DNA from: Hemicentrotus pulcherrimus
Lineage: Eukaryota > Echinodermata > Echinoidea > Camarodonta > Strongylocentrotidae
NCBI GenBank assembly: GCA_003118195.1
Contig: BEXV01000641.1
Span: 63,702-106,809 of the forward strand
Length of the DNA: 43,108 nucleotides
Reading direction: 5' to 3'
Shown here one piece after another: positions 22,056-32,520 of the stretch (the stretch's first letter is position 1; every line of letters starts with the position of its first letter). A program made the translations under genes and the position numbers. The notes under the pieces are model-generated. The model saw only the letters and a list, made by a program, of their open reading frames with translations, was not told the DNA's origin and searched no databases.

Positions 22056-22432
22056 AGGCCTGTCCTCATCAGCTCGAGATTCCCAAATAAACCGATATTT
22101 CTAATTCAGGAAAAAGCCTGATCACGAAATAGCGGGCTATTTGGCGTGAGGAGACGCGAATAGCGGGCTATTTGCTCTGGAAATCATCCACAGATATTTC
22201 CAGCTAGTCGGCAAAATAGCCCACTACTTGTCTGGTCCATCTTCACCAGCCTAAAGACTCGCACTATGTACGAACATTGAGCTAAAAAAAGCTTGAGAAA
22301 TTAGCTCGTCAAATTTTGAGTTTTGACGTTCGAGTTTTGAGCTGATGAAGACGCGATTTGTAACTTCTGGCTAAATTCCAGAATCAGAAATAGCGGGCTA
22401 TTTGGCAAACTTGAGCTGATGAAGACAGGGCT
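22056..22432. mobile_element. Fold-back element with 55-bp terminal inverted repeats
   Basis: The first 55 bases (22056-22110) pair without gaps with the last 55 (22378-22432) at 46 of 55 positions. The arms include CTCATCAGCTC (left) and GAGCTGATGAAGACAGGG (right). The 267-bp interior carries further copies of an imperfect palindrome AAATAGCGGGCTATTT (22127-22142, 22159-22173, 22388-22403 inside the right arm, and inverted AAAATAGCCCACTACTT at 22213-22229) and a third GAGCTGATGAAGACGCG word at 22339. No protein is encoded. It resembles a MITE or fold-back transposon; no target duplication is obvious. Confidence 0.65.
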
Positions 22433-22636
22433 TATTCCCCTGCTCAACCTGTGGAGGGTTTAAATATGGCGACTCAATCATCGCAAAGCCATCAGATGCG
22501 TTCCTACCCCCTTACCACAGTGCATAGGCCAATTAGCTTAATTAGAGAATTGAGCAGTTTCACCTAAATTCTGGGACGCAGGAGTCCACATTGTAATTCG
22601 GATGTGGAACAGGTATCAAGTCGATCTTTTCACTAT
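22433..22636. other. Short unique-looking island
   Basis: Even-composition sequence with GGCCAATTAGCTTAATTAG (homeobox-like words) near 22525. No gene is supported. Confidence 0.35.
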
Positions 22637-22716
22637 TTAACCCATCGCATACAGTAACAGGGTGGTCCCTGTGTCAAACATATGGAAATGGGTGAATGCA
22701 GTAGTGAATGGCTTAA
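22637..22716. mobile_element. TTAA-flanked 80-bp MITE, copy 3
   Basis: Begins TTAACCCATCGCATACAGTA and ends GCAGTAGTGAATGGCTTAA, exactly 80 bp including both TTAA ends. The interior GGTCCCTGTGT matches the GGGATCACC/ACACAGGGATC region of the copy at 26394 in reverse orientation. It is non-coding. Confidence 0.65.
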
Positions 22717-23439
22717 TATTGCATGTCTAAAGTCTCTCTCCCATTTACAAAAGTACAAAGCTCATATTCATAATGGTTCATTTACTCATATACACATACA
22801 TATAAGTTCTTTTTGGGATGAAATGCATCATCAAATGTTCAATAATTGTAAAGTATATTCTAGGGTATAGCTAAATCGTAATTCAATATTGTAATAAGTA
22901 ATGCTTAGATGAAATGCTACAAAGAGCTAGGAAAACTTTCCTCAGAACAAAAGAGCTTGATTAAAAATACTTATACTAATCAGATGAGAAATGGTGACAA
23001 AAAGTTAAAGTTTGGACTTGTTGGAAATGTAGCTATAGACTGAACATTAGCATAATATTAAGTTTGATATCAATGTACTTTCGACTTCTTGGCTAGTATT
23101 CATATTCCTTAAAAGCGCATTGTAGCTGTCAACTAAAAAATAAGGTGTAGTGTTCATAAAGTTGAAATAGACCTTGTACATGTAAGAGTATGGTTTGAAG
23201 AAAGCTGACAAATTGAGAGAAGATGAAACATCGGGAGACTTGGATTAAGAAATGCTCCAGCATGCGACTGATGGGGAATACGTTTAAAGCTAGAATGTAC
23301 ATAAATGATAATAATTGGGGTCATGCATCGACTGGGGAGGCAAACAGAGAGTCGCTAAACACAGACCGGGCAAAATTAGCGTGTTTGGTGGTTCCCCATG
23401 CACTGCATACAGAAACGTGTGGACGAAAGGACGCGGGCA
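22717..23439. other. Non-coding sequence, nothing recognised
   Basis: AT-rich to about 23220, then mixed composition. Two overlapping frames (23223-23516 and 23315-23497, plus) have no recognisable domain and run into the tandem repeat, so I do not call them. Confidence 0.4.
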
Positions 23440-23975
23440 GAATTTGCGACGAGCAAACTCTCGGAGGATGCCAGCAGTATGGCGTATTGCTTGCTAAGCT
23501 TAGTCTTTACCAATAGACCCTTTTTGATCAGAATACAGTACATCATGTGGTGATATGTTAGGCAAAGCTCTTACAACTTAAAATTATATGAGGATGCCAG
23601 CAGTACAGCATATTTTTAACTAAGTTTGGTCTATACATACAGACCTTTTAATTAAATCTCAAAAAGTCAGAATGCAGAATAGTGTTTGGTGATAGGTCAG
23701 GTAAATGCTTTCTCAGCAAACCCTCATAGGATGTCCACACTACAGCATATTGCTTGCTAAGGGTAGTCTATATCTACCAACCTTTTTAATCACACCTCAA
23801 AAGTAAGAAGGCAGGATATCATGTGGTGCTATGTCAGGTTAGCTTATAAAGCATGCTCTCAGAGGGCATGTAGCTTACTAAGGCCACTCTGTAACGACAA
23901 ACCATTTTAATCGCACCTCCAGAATGAGAAAGCACATGTGCATGTGGTGATGCTACACAAACCACTAACAGAGTA
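23440..23975. repeat. Four or more diverged tandem units of about 126-137 bp
   Basis: Units are marked by GGATGCCAGCAGTATGG (23466), GGATGCCAGCAGTACAG (23592), GGATGTCCACACTACAG (23729) and GGCATGTAGCTTAC (23865). Each is followed by a GCTAAG/ACTAAG plus TAGTCTATA-like block, an ACCTTTTTAATC-like block and an ATGTGGTGATATGT-like block. A partial unit precedes 23466 (GCAAACTCTCGGAG) and another follows (CAAACCACTAACAGAG). No coding content is seen. Confidence 0.75.
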
Positions 23976-24532
23976 TCGATCGATCACCACACAAGCTACA
24001 ACATTGTAGAGAAAGACGCCTGGGGAAACATACAAATCACAATGCAATTCTTCTTTTCATTTCAGTTTGGAAATATCATCTTAACATCGCACAATCTCAG
24101 TACCCCGGGCACTTCTGTCAACCTTTTACGGCAAAACCTTGAAAAAAACTTCTTCAAAAGGTCTAATAGATGAGACTACATATTTTGGGTCTAGGGATAG
24201 AGCATATTTGCTCCCATTTTTGTTGGCCTTATGGTGAGGAAGGTACCAAGATAGAAATAGTAGGTAAATGAATTGATTTCCCGGCGCCCACCGACTTAAA
24301 GGAAGCGTTTCTCCAACAAAATGCATTTCAGTGGCAATATTCACGTTTAATGACAGAAATGATTCTGAGACATTCCCTATCATCTCATTTTGTTTCCTGT
24401 GTTTCTTTACAACAGGTATGGCTTTTCTTTTTCAATTTTACCTTGAATCAAAGTACACTGTAGTATGATTATTATTTTTTAAATGCTATCCTCGGTTTCT
24501 AAAGTCTGATTTAAGGCCATTTTACGACTTAT
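23976..24532. other. Non-coding sequence, nothing recognised
   Basis: Mixed-composition text. The minus-strand frame at 24383-24126 has no recognisable domain. Confidence 0.4.
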
Positions 24533-24765
24533 CTCTCTGTTTCTCTGTCTCTCTCTCTCTCATTTGATATTGCAAAACATTACATTTAATTCTTGGCTGT
24601 CTACTTTTATTCATCTTGCTCTCTTTCCCCCCTTCCTCCACCTCTCTCTCTGTCTTTACATGTCTCTCTTTCTCATCCTCCAACTTCATCATTCCCTCTC
24701 CATCCTCTCTACCAATCTTCCCTCTACCCTACCCCCTCCTGACCACCTCCCCCCTTCTCCAGGCC
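24533..24765. repeat. Interrupted CT-rich pyrimidine tract
   Basis: CT runs at 24533-24560 and 24640-24765, with CCTCC and TTCATC interruptions. The leucine-rich start of the plus-strand frame at 24564 is due to this tract. Confidence 0.8.
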
Positions 24766-25441
24766 GCCCATGCATAGCTGCCAACTCAGCTAGAAAATGT
24801 ACACCCAGGACGCATCGCAGTTTACGCTCACTGGCCCATGCAAACCAAATTCCACGGCAGCCAGCCATCGAGCCGGAGCAGAGAGCAAAGGTACCAAACC
24901 ATCTACTCAACGCAGAGGCCATTTTTTCCCCTTGTCTTCGAATCAGCGTGGCTAGCGACGTTAATTATAGGCCTGGTTTTCTAAAATGCAACATATTACA
25001 TGGTTAGCTGTGCATGTAATGTCGCTTATCGTTGCGAGTGTAAAGAACTTGATTTTTTTTTTATGGTGTGAGGATGAAAAGAGCAAAATAGGACCACTTT
25101 TATTTTATGGAAAGAAATGATGGATGTGATGGTTATTTTCTTTTTAATAAAGATGTTGTTTTCCCCCAATGATCATGTTTTGCCTTCATATTGGTCCTAT
25201 TTATTTTCTTCTTCTAAGAAAACACATGATCTTTAAAGATTAATTATTCATAAGGAATCTGGAGTATAATTCATTGTTGCATCATATAATCCAAAGATAA
25301 TAATTTATCATCTTTGATAGTCATTTTTGAGAATTATATATCATTCTGATCTGGTATAAATTGATCACTTTTCACATTTCTATTGACTTATATAATAAAG
25401 AAGTCAGTACGGGTTGATACATTAAGACAGGGTTCCTCATC
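24766..25441. other. Non-coding, with a unique-looking island at 24766-24975
   Basis: The first 200 bp are of even composition and appear single-copy. Frames on both strands (24564-25007 plus, 24922-24689 minus) cross it without recognisable protein content. The remainder is AT-rich. Confidence 0.35.
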
Positions 25442-25494
25442 AGTGGCCATTTGTTCTGTTTTCTCAGCCCACCTTAATATGAGGTTCGACTGTA
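25442..25494. mobile_element. TA-flanked MITE, right-end fragment
   Basis: GTGGCCATTTGTTCTGTTTT at the left and GAGGTTCGACTGTA at the right match the right-hand half of the CAGTCAAACCTG family. Only the end is recognisable. Confidence 0.45.
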
Positions 25495-26327
25495 TAATAA
25501 ATCAGGTCTAGTCATAAAACAAGTCATAAGGAATAAGATACAGGTAAATAGCTTCAGGCTTAAGGTAAGTACTGTATTCCTTGCAGTAAGGAGAAGCAAT
25601 ACACTTTATACAACCAAAGATTGAAATAATAACCATGCCATGATATGCATAATTTCTCAAAATAAATTGAATAATCCTACCATCTTCAAACCGAAAGCAA
25701 AACAAACCTGTCCACTACCAATATATAACAAGGTTATAATCTCGTGGTCAAAAATTTGTGGTTTTAGCTACAATATCCCCTCCTAAATCTCATTAAATTT
25801 CACGAAGCCCCCTCCCGGTCCCTGACAGGCCAGGCTCTTTAATCGAATCTGTTTGGTCTAAATTTGAAATGAAAACAAACTGCTATCTTACACTGATGTT
25901 GACACAGGATAATCATCCCTACATATACCTTATGTTGTTATGAAGGCATACATATAGTCCTACGGGCAAATTGTGAGTGTGGGTAACATATACCTATCCC
26001 AAAATATCATAAGAACCGTTAAGAATAGCAGTACGTAAAGCTAAGTTTGTGATTTAAAATTCTTTTTGGTATTATTCTAAAGAAATTACTAAATGTTTGC
26101 TAAAACTTGCACAAGAAATGAAACACTGTCCCTTTAAATGTAATTATTTCTGGTACAGTTCCATTAAGATAAGCATGTTAAAGTTTCATTTTTCCAAAGC
26201 TTATGGCAAGAAAAATGTTTATCTAGGGTAATATGTTCTAGCTTTTCATATATCTTAAGCCTTTGGCATTAATTTAACAATTTGACATTTTTTAAAGCTA
26301 TATTTGATTCAGGCTAATACAGTGAAA
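25495..26327. other. AT-rich non-coding sequence
   Basis: No gene or repeat family is recognised. Short frames have no identifiable content. Confidence 0.4.
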
Positions 26328-26578
26328 GCTACCGGTATGTTTAAAGACCGCTCAAGAGAGACAACAAATGCAGTCTTTATGAGCAGGTGGTCTTTAACCT
26401 GTTGACTACTGAATTATCTTATTCCCATAGACTTAACACAGGGATCACCAGGTTCCCGTAAGCAACGGGTTAAGTACAGGTTCCTTTAGAAACACAATAC
26501 AAGGGAAACAAAGATTGTGGTCTTCAAAGACAGGTGGTCTTTCTATACAGGTGGTTGCTAAAGAAGGTTTTGACTGTA
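26328..26578. mobile_element. TA-flanked MITE (reverse orientation) interrupted by a TTAA-type MITE
   Basis: The right end TTTTGACTGTA and left end TACAGTGAAAGCTACC form a decayed version of the family's inverted repeats. The reverse complement follows the same interior order as the copy at 21547, with AACCTGTAC and GACCACCTGCTCATAAAGAC halves. The copy is 251 bp because a second element (26394-26473) is inserted; without it the length is close to the 167 bp of the copy at 2238. Confidence 0.7.
26394..26473. mobile_element. TTAA-flanked 80-bp MITE, copy 4, nested insertion
   Basis: Begins TTAACCTGTTGACTACTGAA and ends GCAACGGGTTAA, exactly 80 bp including both TTAA copies. It interrupts the larger element at a point where the intact copy at 21547 reads CCTGTACATAAGATCACC (reverse orientation here). 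Host text on both sides rejoins cleanly if one TTAA is removed, as expected for a TTAA target-site duplication. It has no coding capacity. Confidence 0.75.
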
Positions 26579-28429
26579 GCCTATTCAGCCGATAGTTAGT
26601 GTATAAATCCTAACATGCCTGGCTGGATTGAGCTACTTTCCCCAAAGTTGTAAAAATCCCACTCTCATGCACTACCAGTCAATGATACTTGCACTGTTCC
26701 AATACAACCAAATTTCATTTGATAGGTAATTAATTATCTCTCTAATTTGCTCGTGTCACTCAGACACTGTCTACAGTAGCTAACCCGGGCCGGCAGCGAT
26801 GGATCGGATTTCTCGCGAAAATAGCGCTGGTCTTTGAGAACGGCGAACGAATCTGGGTATCTGCTGTCATCAAATTTATGCCGCGATGGCAAATTGGGCT
26901 AATTTGATCTAAGGGAAATGGTCAAAGATTAAGTGCGGTGTTGTCGAGACGTGGAAGGGAGGAAAGAAAAGGATGAAGGGTAGAGGGGGGGGGGAGATGG
27001 GGAAGAAAGAAGGAGAAAAAACAGGTGATTGGGAGATGTATATAGAGATATCAAGTTTTGGAAAGAAGAGAAAAGTGTAGGTAGAAAATACAGAATTTTT
27101 TTTAGCAAGGTAATGCAAATAGGTAAAAATTAATAAGATCACAGGTAATTGAAAGATGATTGAGTGGAAGGAGGATTACTTTTACCTATTTGAATCAATA
27201 AAAGGATGGAAGGATAGGAAAAAGAAATTTACAAAATAATCTAAATGTAGGTGATGATAAGATACGGTAAACATATACAAGATATGTAAAAACCTGTAAA
27301 TATCCTTAAATAGAATGATTAATACATTTACTTATAAAATCCTATAATTGTTATTTTCCCATAAATAACTTTTAAAAGACAGTTTCCTTTACCCCACTTG
27401 AAAGAACCTGATAGATCCCAATATAATGGCCTAATGACCTGACAGAAATTACACCAAATATATCATTTATCCTGGATTTTGTCACTGTGTCAACTAATGG
27501 CTAGAAGTAGTGAAATCATGATTGAAATATAGGGGCTAGTTTCAGTTTGCTTGATAACACCCTTTTCATTTATTGGATGACCTACAAATGTATATGAGAT
27601 GAAATACGTCCACGGATCTGCTATTAAACAGTCGAACATCAATTCAACGGCTGACTGATTGGGGTTAAAACCCCCCAAAACATACACACTCGATCAAACA
27701 GAAGAAATAGAAGTTAAGTATAATTACCCGCGATATAAATCTACAACGCCGCCGGCCAAACAAGCCAGAGTCATTCCCCCATAGCCGACACGCCGATAAC
27801 AACAATAAATCAGTTTCTAAACCCGCCTTTCGCCTCGAAGAATAATATTAACTCAACAAAGTGATTGTTGATGTCAGGATTGCTTTCGAATTGACAGCAT
27901 TTGCTGTCCATTGTAGCAATAGTGATAGAGATTAGACGCACAATGGGAAAGGGTCGTTTTCCCACCACAGATTGGTGAAAAATTCATGTTTTGTTATTTG
28001 CTCTTTGATCTGGTCATGAGTGAATGATCGGAGTTTGGTTACAAACTAGGCTAAGTTGACACTGCGAAGCTTAAGGGGACAAATGGACCGTCACATTAAT
28101 CATTGTATGGTTTGTGTCTGCTGGGACTATTTTGAGCACTATTAGCGCTCTTTTGTCAACAAAATAAATCACTGTCTATCATTCTCGATTATTGAAATCA
28201 AGTCACTGAAAATTACACAGGTGTCTATATACTGCAGTAGACTAATCTACTTTCAATTTAAACTAGGCCTAATTGAGGTCTTGGTTAATTGCAAAGTGGA
28301 GTCCAAGAAATACTGAAAGTTAACAAAGCACTTCCTTTTGCGCAATTGAACTTTGTATTTAAACAATCTCATTGGAGAGAATCATTAAAAGTAAGCAAAA
28401 TGAGCATGAAAAAAAATCATAATGAGGGT
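26579..28429. other. Non-coding sequence with a purine tract and two even-composition islands
   Basis: A purine-rich stretch with a G-run lies at about 26950-27030. Islands of more even composition lie at about 26740-26900 (including CCCGGGCCGGC) and 27720-27850. No frame has recognisable content. Confidence 0.4.
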
Positions 28430-28540
28430 GATAATGATGATGATGAAGATGAGAGCAGGATGATGAGGATGATGATGATGAAGATGATGATGATGAAGAT
28501 GAAGATGATGATGATGATGATGATGATGATGAAGATGATA

Positions 28541-28572
<32 letters not shown>

Positions 28573-28618
28573 ATTGATGATGATGTTGATGATAATGATG
28601 ATGATGAAGATGATAATA

Positions 28619-28653
<35 letters not shown>

Positions 28654-28915
28654 AGAGATCATACATGTAATGATGATGATGATGATGATGAAAGAGATCA
28701 TACATGTAATGATGATGATGATGATGATGATGTGGATAATGACGGTGATGATGAGAACAAGATGATAAAGATGATGATGACAATAACAATGATAACAATG
28801 TTGATGATGTGATAATGATGATGCAATGATGATGGTTTTGATTGTAATACTAATGATGACATTGACAATGATGAGGTGATGATGATATTTATGATGAAAA
28901 AATATGGTAATAATG
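28430..28915. repeat. GAT trinucleotide array
   Basis: GATGAT repeats with scattered AAT, GAA and GAG variants. Within it, a 34-bp unit containing AAAGAGATCATACATGTAAT occurs twice (about 28650-28710). All long methionine, histidine or isoleucine frames on either strand here are repeat translations. Confidence 0.95.
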
Positions 28916-30149
28916 ATGGTCGCGATTTGAAATATAAAGCCACTGACCCAGCCCACAACCCTATGGACCAAATCACTTCCCTGTCATCCATCCAAGAAAC
29001 TATTGAGTTTACCCCGGTAATAAGTGGGTTAATTGCAATCTGAGCTCTCTCGGCTTTCAGAAGCACAGTTAAGGAGTTTCTCCAGTGTACTGGCCGCTTC
29101 ATCCCCCTCAACCTCCCCCCTCAACCTCCCCCTCACGTTCCACCTTTAAAGGGATAATTCAGTTCTCAATATTGAAGGGGGAGACAAAATGCAACCTCTC
29201 TAATTAATGTCAAGTCAGTTTGGAAGGATAGCCTAGGAGAAATGTCCCCTAAAAAGATCGCTCTTCAAATGCCTGTATGCATGAAATCTTCAAAATATGA
29301 CAAGATATATCTGAAGGGTTGGAACTACACTGATACGGCACTTGTGTGTAGTCCGATACATCCATTTCTGTGGACAGTGCATGTGACTCTTTAAGACTTA
29401 TCTAATTTCTGACAATTTTTTTGACAATCTACAAGAAATAGAAAGCTTACCATTGAATATCAACCTTCTATGAACTCAAGTTTCTCTTTAAGTTAAGGCA
29501 AGATTGAGTGAGTGTCGGTGCATATACAGAGAGAGACACACAGGGGGGAAACACTGCTTCCATTGACCAAGTCTGCAAGCAAATGCTTACGCATCATCAG
29601 AGGGCATCGCTTAGGGCTAGTCTACAGACTCAGGATCTTGAAAGACCGAACATTGCAACAACCTGCATTGCATGATTCACATAGGCATTACATGGACACC
29701 TGGACAAGTATGACTTGTGTAAGTTTTAATGTACTATTCAGATATATTCAGGAGACATACAAACCACTTGTACCTTCAAGACATTAGTAAGATCTTGAAA
29801 ACAAAGGGTGGATCTCAAGCACAAAATGCAGGTATCCGTGACATGAACACAGTGAAAAAAATACACGGGGGCTCAGGGCAAATTTGGCCTTGAAATGCCC
29901 AAAAGAGCCCCCAAAAATCAGAAAAGAGCTCCTGTAAATTTGCATTGAGTTCAATGCAAAACAAATTTTAGAGTGTTTTTTTTATGTAGGCAAGCTTAAA
30001 AAGTAGCCCCCGAAAAGTAAGTATTAGTTTTTTCCCTGCATGAACATGAACTTGAATGAAACTTGCTCCACCAACGTCCTCTCTATCTCACTTCTTTAAG
30101 TAACACTCATGAAAAATAACCAAGTTCCTACCTCCTGACTTTGAACTTG
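28916..30149. other. Non-coding sequence, nothing firmly recognised
   Basis: Contains CCTCAACCTCCCCC repeated near 29105-29130, a CTTTAAAGGGATAATTCAG word near 29142, and a GGGGGCTC...GAGCCCCC pair at about 29868-29930 that may form a stem. The frame at 29512-29787 is unrecognisable. Dispersed unknown repeats are likely. Confidence 0.4.
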
Positions 30150-30340
30150 GCCCCCACACTTTACCTAACCCTAATCATAATCCTCGAAATGTACCTACAT
30201 GTACATGTACACTTGAACCTATAGCCCTAGGGTTAACTCTAAAACTATATATCCTTAACCCTTTACCTTTATGTGTAACCCTTCAACTAACCCTTATCTA
30301 AAACTCAATTGCAACTCTTGCCCTAATCATTCATTTTGGC
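30150..30340. repeat. Degenerate CCCTAA-like interspersed words
   Basis: Many AACCCTAA/AACCCTT-type words (CTAACCCTAATC, GCCCTAGGGTTAAC, CTTAACCCTTTACC, TAACCCTTCAACTAACCCTT, GCCCTAATC) are scattered over 190 bp. This looks like a very degraded telomere-like or simple repeat; it is not a regular array. Confidence 0.4.
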
Positions 30341-30800
30341 AAAATAAAGCCTCCAGCAATGACGAAAATGTAAAAATCACGATATACTGTACATTACTAT
30401 AACCTAAGTCAGCCTTATGAGATACATGTCTTAGCCTCTTAGGGCAATGCCTTGAAGCAGAGAGAAGGGGCTGGGGAGCGAGACTAGCGGCGTTGGCTGG
30501 CGTTTAACTCCTGCTACCGTGGCAGGACAGGAGGAAACAATACGGTGTGCGTTTGCGCCGCTGACTTGATTAAATTACCCCATCCATTCGCTTTAATTGA
30601 TGTGATAAAACAAGCCCGGGAGCTAGAGCCCGCTAGAGAAGGAGGAGGAGGAGAAGAGACGGCCATGCGCTGCCGGCGGTATCTCCCGCGGGGCACCCCT
30701 ACGGCCTACCTCCATGCATAGTGGCATGCAGGGGGGAGGTTGGGGGTAGTATACATGCACTCGCATATTGCAAGCGTTATCAGTCGAGGCCTCTATCGTT
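30341..30800. promoter_or_regulatory. Candidate regulatory island, GC-rich with homeobox-like core
   Basis: From about 30450 to 30770 the sequence is GC-rich and appears single-copy. In its middle is GACTTGATTAAATTACCCCA followed by TTTAATTGATGTGATAAAAC, an AT-rich core with homeobox-, Onecut- and GATA-like words flanked by GC-rich text. No coding frame is recognised. Assignment as an enhancer is inference from composition only. Confidence 0.3.
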
Positions 30801-31270
30801 CATCTTCACTTAATCGTTTATCACTATCTGTTTGCGATCAAAGACACTTAAACAAGCATTATGTGGATGAATTGATAGACAATACATCTCGTACAGAAGA
30901 ATAGTATTGATTACGACCCTCTAACAATCATGATTCTTTATTACTTGTATTGATATAGTAATCAAATACTACATGCTAATATCAATCTTGCTATATCTTC
31001 CATCGCCACTTAATAGTTTACCAATATCCGTTTGAAGTCAAAGACACTTAAACAAGCATTATGTGGATGAATTGATAGACAATACGTCTCATACACAAGA
31101 ATAGTATTGATTACAACCCCCTAACAGTCATGATTCTATATTGCTTCCATAGATATATTAATCAAATACTACATGCTTAAATCAATCTTGCTATATATTT
31201 CATTGCAATTCAATAGTTTACCAAAATCTGTTTGAAGTCAAAGGCACTTAAGAAAGCATTATGTGGATGA
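30801..31270. repeat. Tandem repeat with exact 200-bp period, about 2.35 copies
   Basis: Units start at 30801, 31001 and 31201. Units 1 and 2 are close over all 200 bp (shared AAGACACTTAAACAAGCATT, ATGTGGATGAATTGATAGAC and CTACATGCT blocks). The third, ending near 31270, is more diverged. No net length change separates the units. It is non-coding. Confidence 0.85.
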
Positions 31271-31950
31271 GCCAATTGATTTTATGATGAAAATTGGATT
31301 GATTAAGGCTGTGCATATATGTAATACATTTTAGACATAATGATGATACAGTTATCACCTGTCATGAATGGAATCATGCATAATCATCTTCAAGATGTAG
31401 TAATAATATTCACTTTGATTTTAGAATACATGTTCTATAACTTGATACTGGTAATAATAGTGAGACCTGCATTTGAAAAATTCTTATCAGATCAATTAAT
31501 ATATATGTTTATCTATTCTATTGATGATTATTATCATATGCAATGGTAATATTCACTTATACGGGGGTGATTCTCTTTTCTTACAAATGCAGAGATTTCA
31601 GGGGGATTCTAAAATACAAGGGGTGGATTGTCAGACCACCTGTTTTTGAAGGAGTAAACTAAATCTCTAGTTTTCTCCTGCCTACTTCTACCCAAGATAT
31701 GAAAACACTGATTTCAAACAGGGTCATATTAACATCAATGTTTCAAAGCACAAGCGTGTAGTGCATTTGTTAGATGCTTAGGCATCTCCTACTATTTGAA
31801 TTAAAATGGCAAAATGTGTGTAAAAAGCCAGTTTTTCCTTCAGTTTTCAAGAACATACACAGATACATGCGATTGCACTTTCGACATGGCCTTACATGTA
31901 AGTAAATTATGACTAAAAGAAGAATCTACCTTTAAAGCTTAATAGATACT
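31271..31950. other. AT-rich non-coding sequence
   Basis: No gene is recognised. A small AGATGC/GCATCT hairpin (31772-31787, loop TTAG) has the same stem wording as the larger hairpin at 31951. Confidence 0.4.
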
Positions 31951-31996
31951 AGATGCACACAGGCATCCAGTATAGTGTTTAGATGCCTGTGCATCT
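31951..31996. repeat. Short near-perfect hairpin
   Basis: AGATGCACACAGGCATC (31951-31967) pairs with GATGCCTGTGCATCT (31982-31996); the only disruption is a two-base bulge in the left arm. The loop is 14 nt. The stem is shorter than a typical microRNA precursor, so a small fold-back repeat is more likely. Confidence 0.6.
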
Positions 31997-32298
31997 ATTT
32001 GCATTCATTTGGGCTGAGATTCACTTACCAGCACGTGGTCAGCGGTTATTCTCCCCATCATGCGAAAGGCCCGATATCTTTCTTAGTCATTATTCCATGG
32101 AAATTGGCGCGGAAAGGAGAGTGTGATCCTGATGTGTTTAAAAGTCAGGATTCTATGGTCCATCGGAGGTGCAATTTATTCAAATTAAACACCTCTTGGA
32201 AACAAATTTGCCGTTCATTTCTTCTGGCCACTTGGTCGATTCACGGTTTCTTTTTCACACTTGTGTTCCTCTGAACTTCAGTTGTCCTTTGGAGCCCC
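31997..32298. other. Non-coding sequence up to the assembly gap
   Basis: Mixed-composition text with no recognisable gene; the plus-strand frame at 31975-32274 is not family-like. Confidence 0.4.
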
Positions 32299-32364
32299 CN
32301 NNNNNNNNNNNNNNNNNNNNNNNNNNNNNNNNNNNNNNNNNNNNNNNNNNNNNNNNNNNNNNNN
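32299..32364. other. Assembly gap (66 N) inside a poly-C tract
   Basis: The gap is preceded by five C bases and followed by twelve, so the missing sequence is probably at least partly poly-C or C-rich. Confidence 0.95.
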
Positions 32365-32520
32365 CCCCCCCCCCCCTCCCTCCCTTCCCATCACAATGTC
32401 CAAGTTTCTTCTCTCTCTCTCTCTGTCTATCCCATCCCTCCCTCCCTCTCTCCCTTTCTCTCACTCTCTTTCTCTCTCTCCCTCCCTCCTTCCCTTCCTA
32501 TCTCTCGCTCTCTAAATCTC
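32365..32520. repeat. Poly-C and CT/CCCT pyrimidine tract
   Basis: C-run, then CT, CCCTCC and CTCT blocks to about 32520. Frames crossing the gap here are artefacts. Confidence 0.9.

Noticed and set aside
23440..23975. Regular repeats resembling a CRISPR array
   Set aside because: The units are over 120 bp, diverge along their whole length, and have no short conserved repeat with variable spacers. The genome is eukaryotic.
24564..25007. Opposing frames on both strands in an even-composition island
   Set aside because: The start of the plus-strand frame is CT repeat, and neither translation resembles a known family. The island may be conserved non-coding DNA instead.
28289..28971. Long methionine-, histidine- and isoleucine-rich frames
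   Set aside because: These are GAT/ATC trinucleotide translations; all frames of the array stay open for the same trivial reason.
31951..31996. microRNA precursor
   Set aside because: The paired region is only about 15-17 bp, too short for a canonical precursor; it is kept only as a hairpin.
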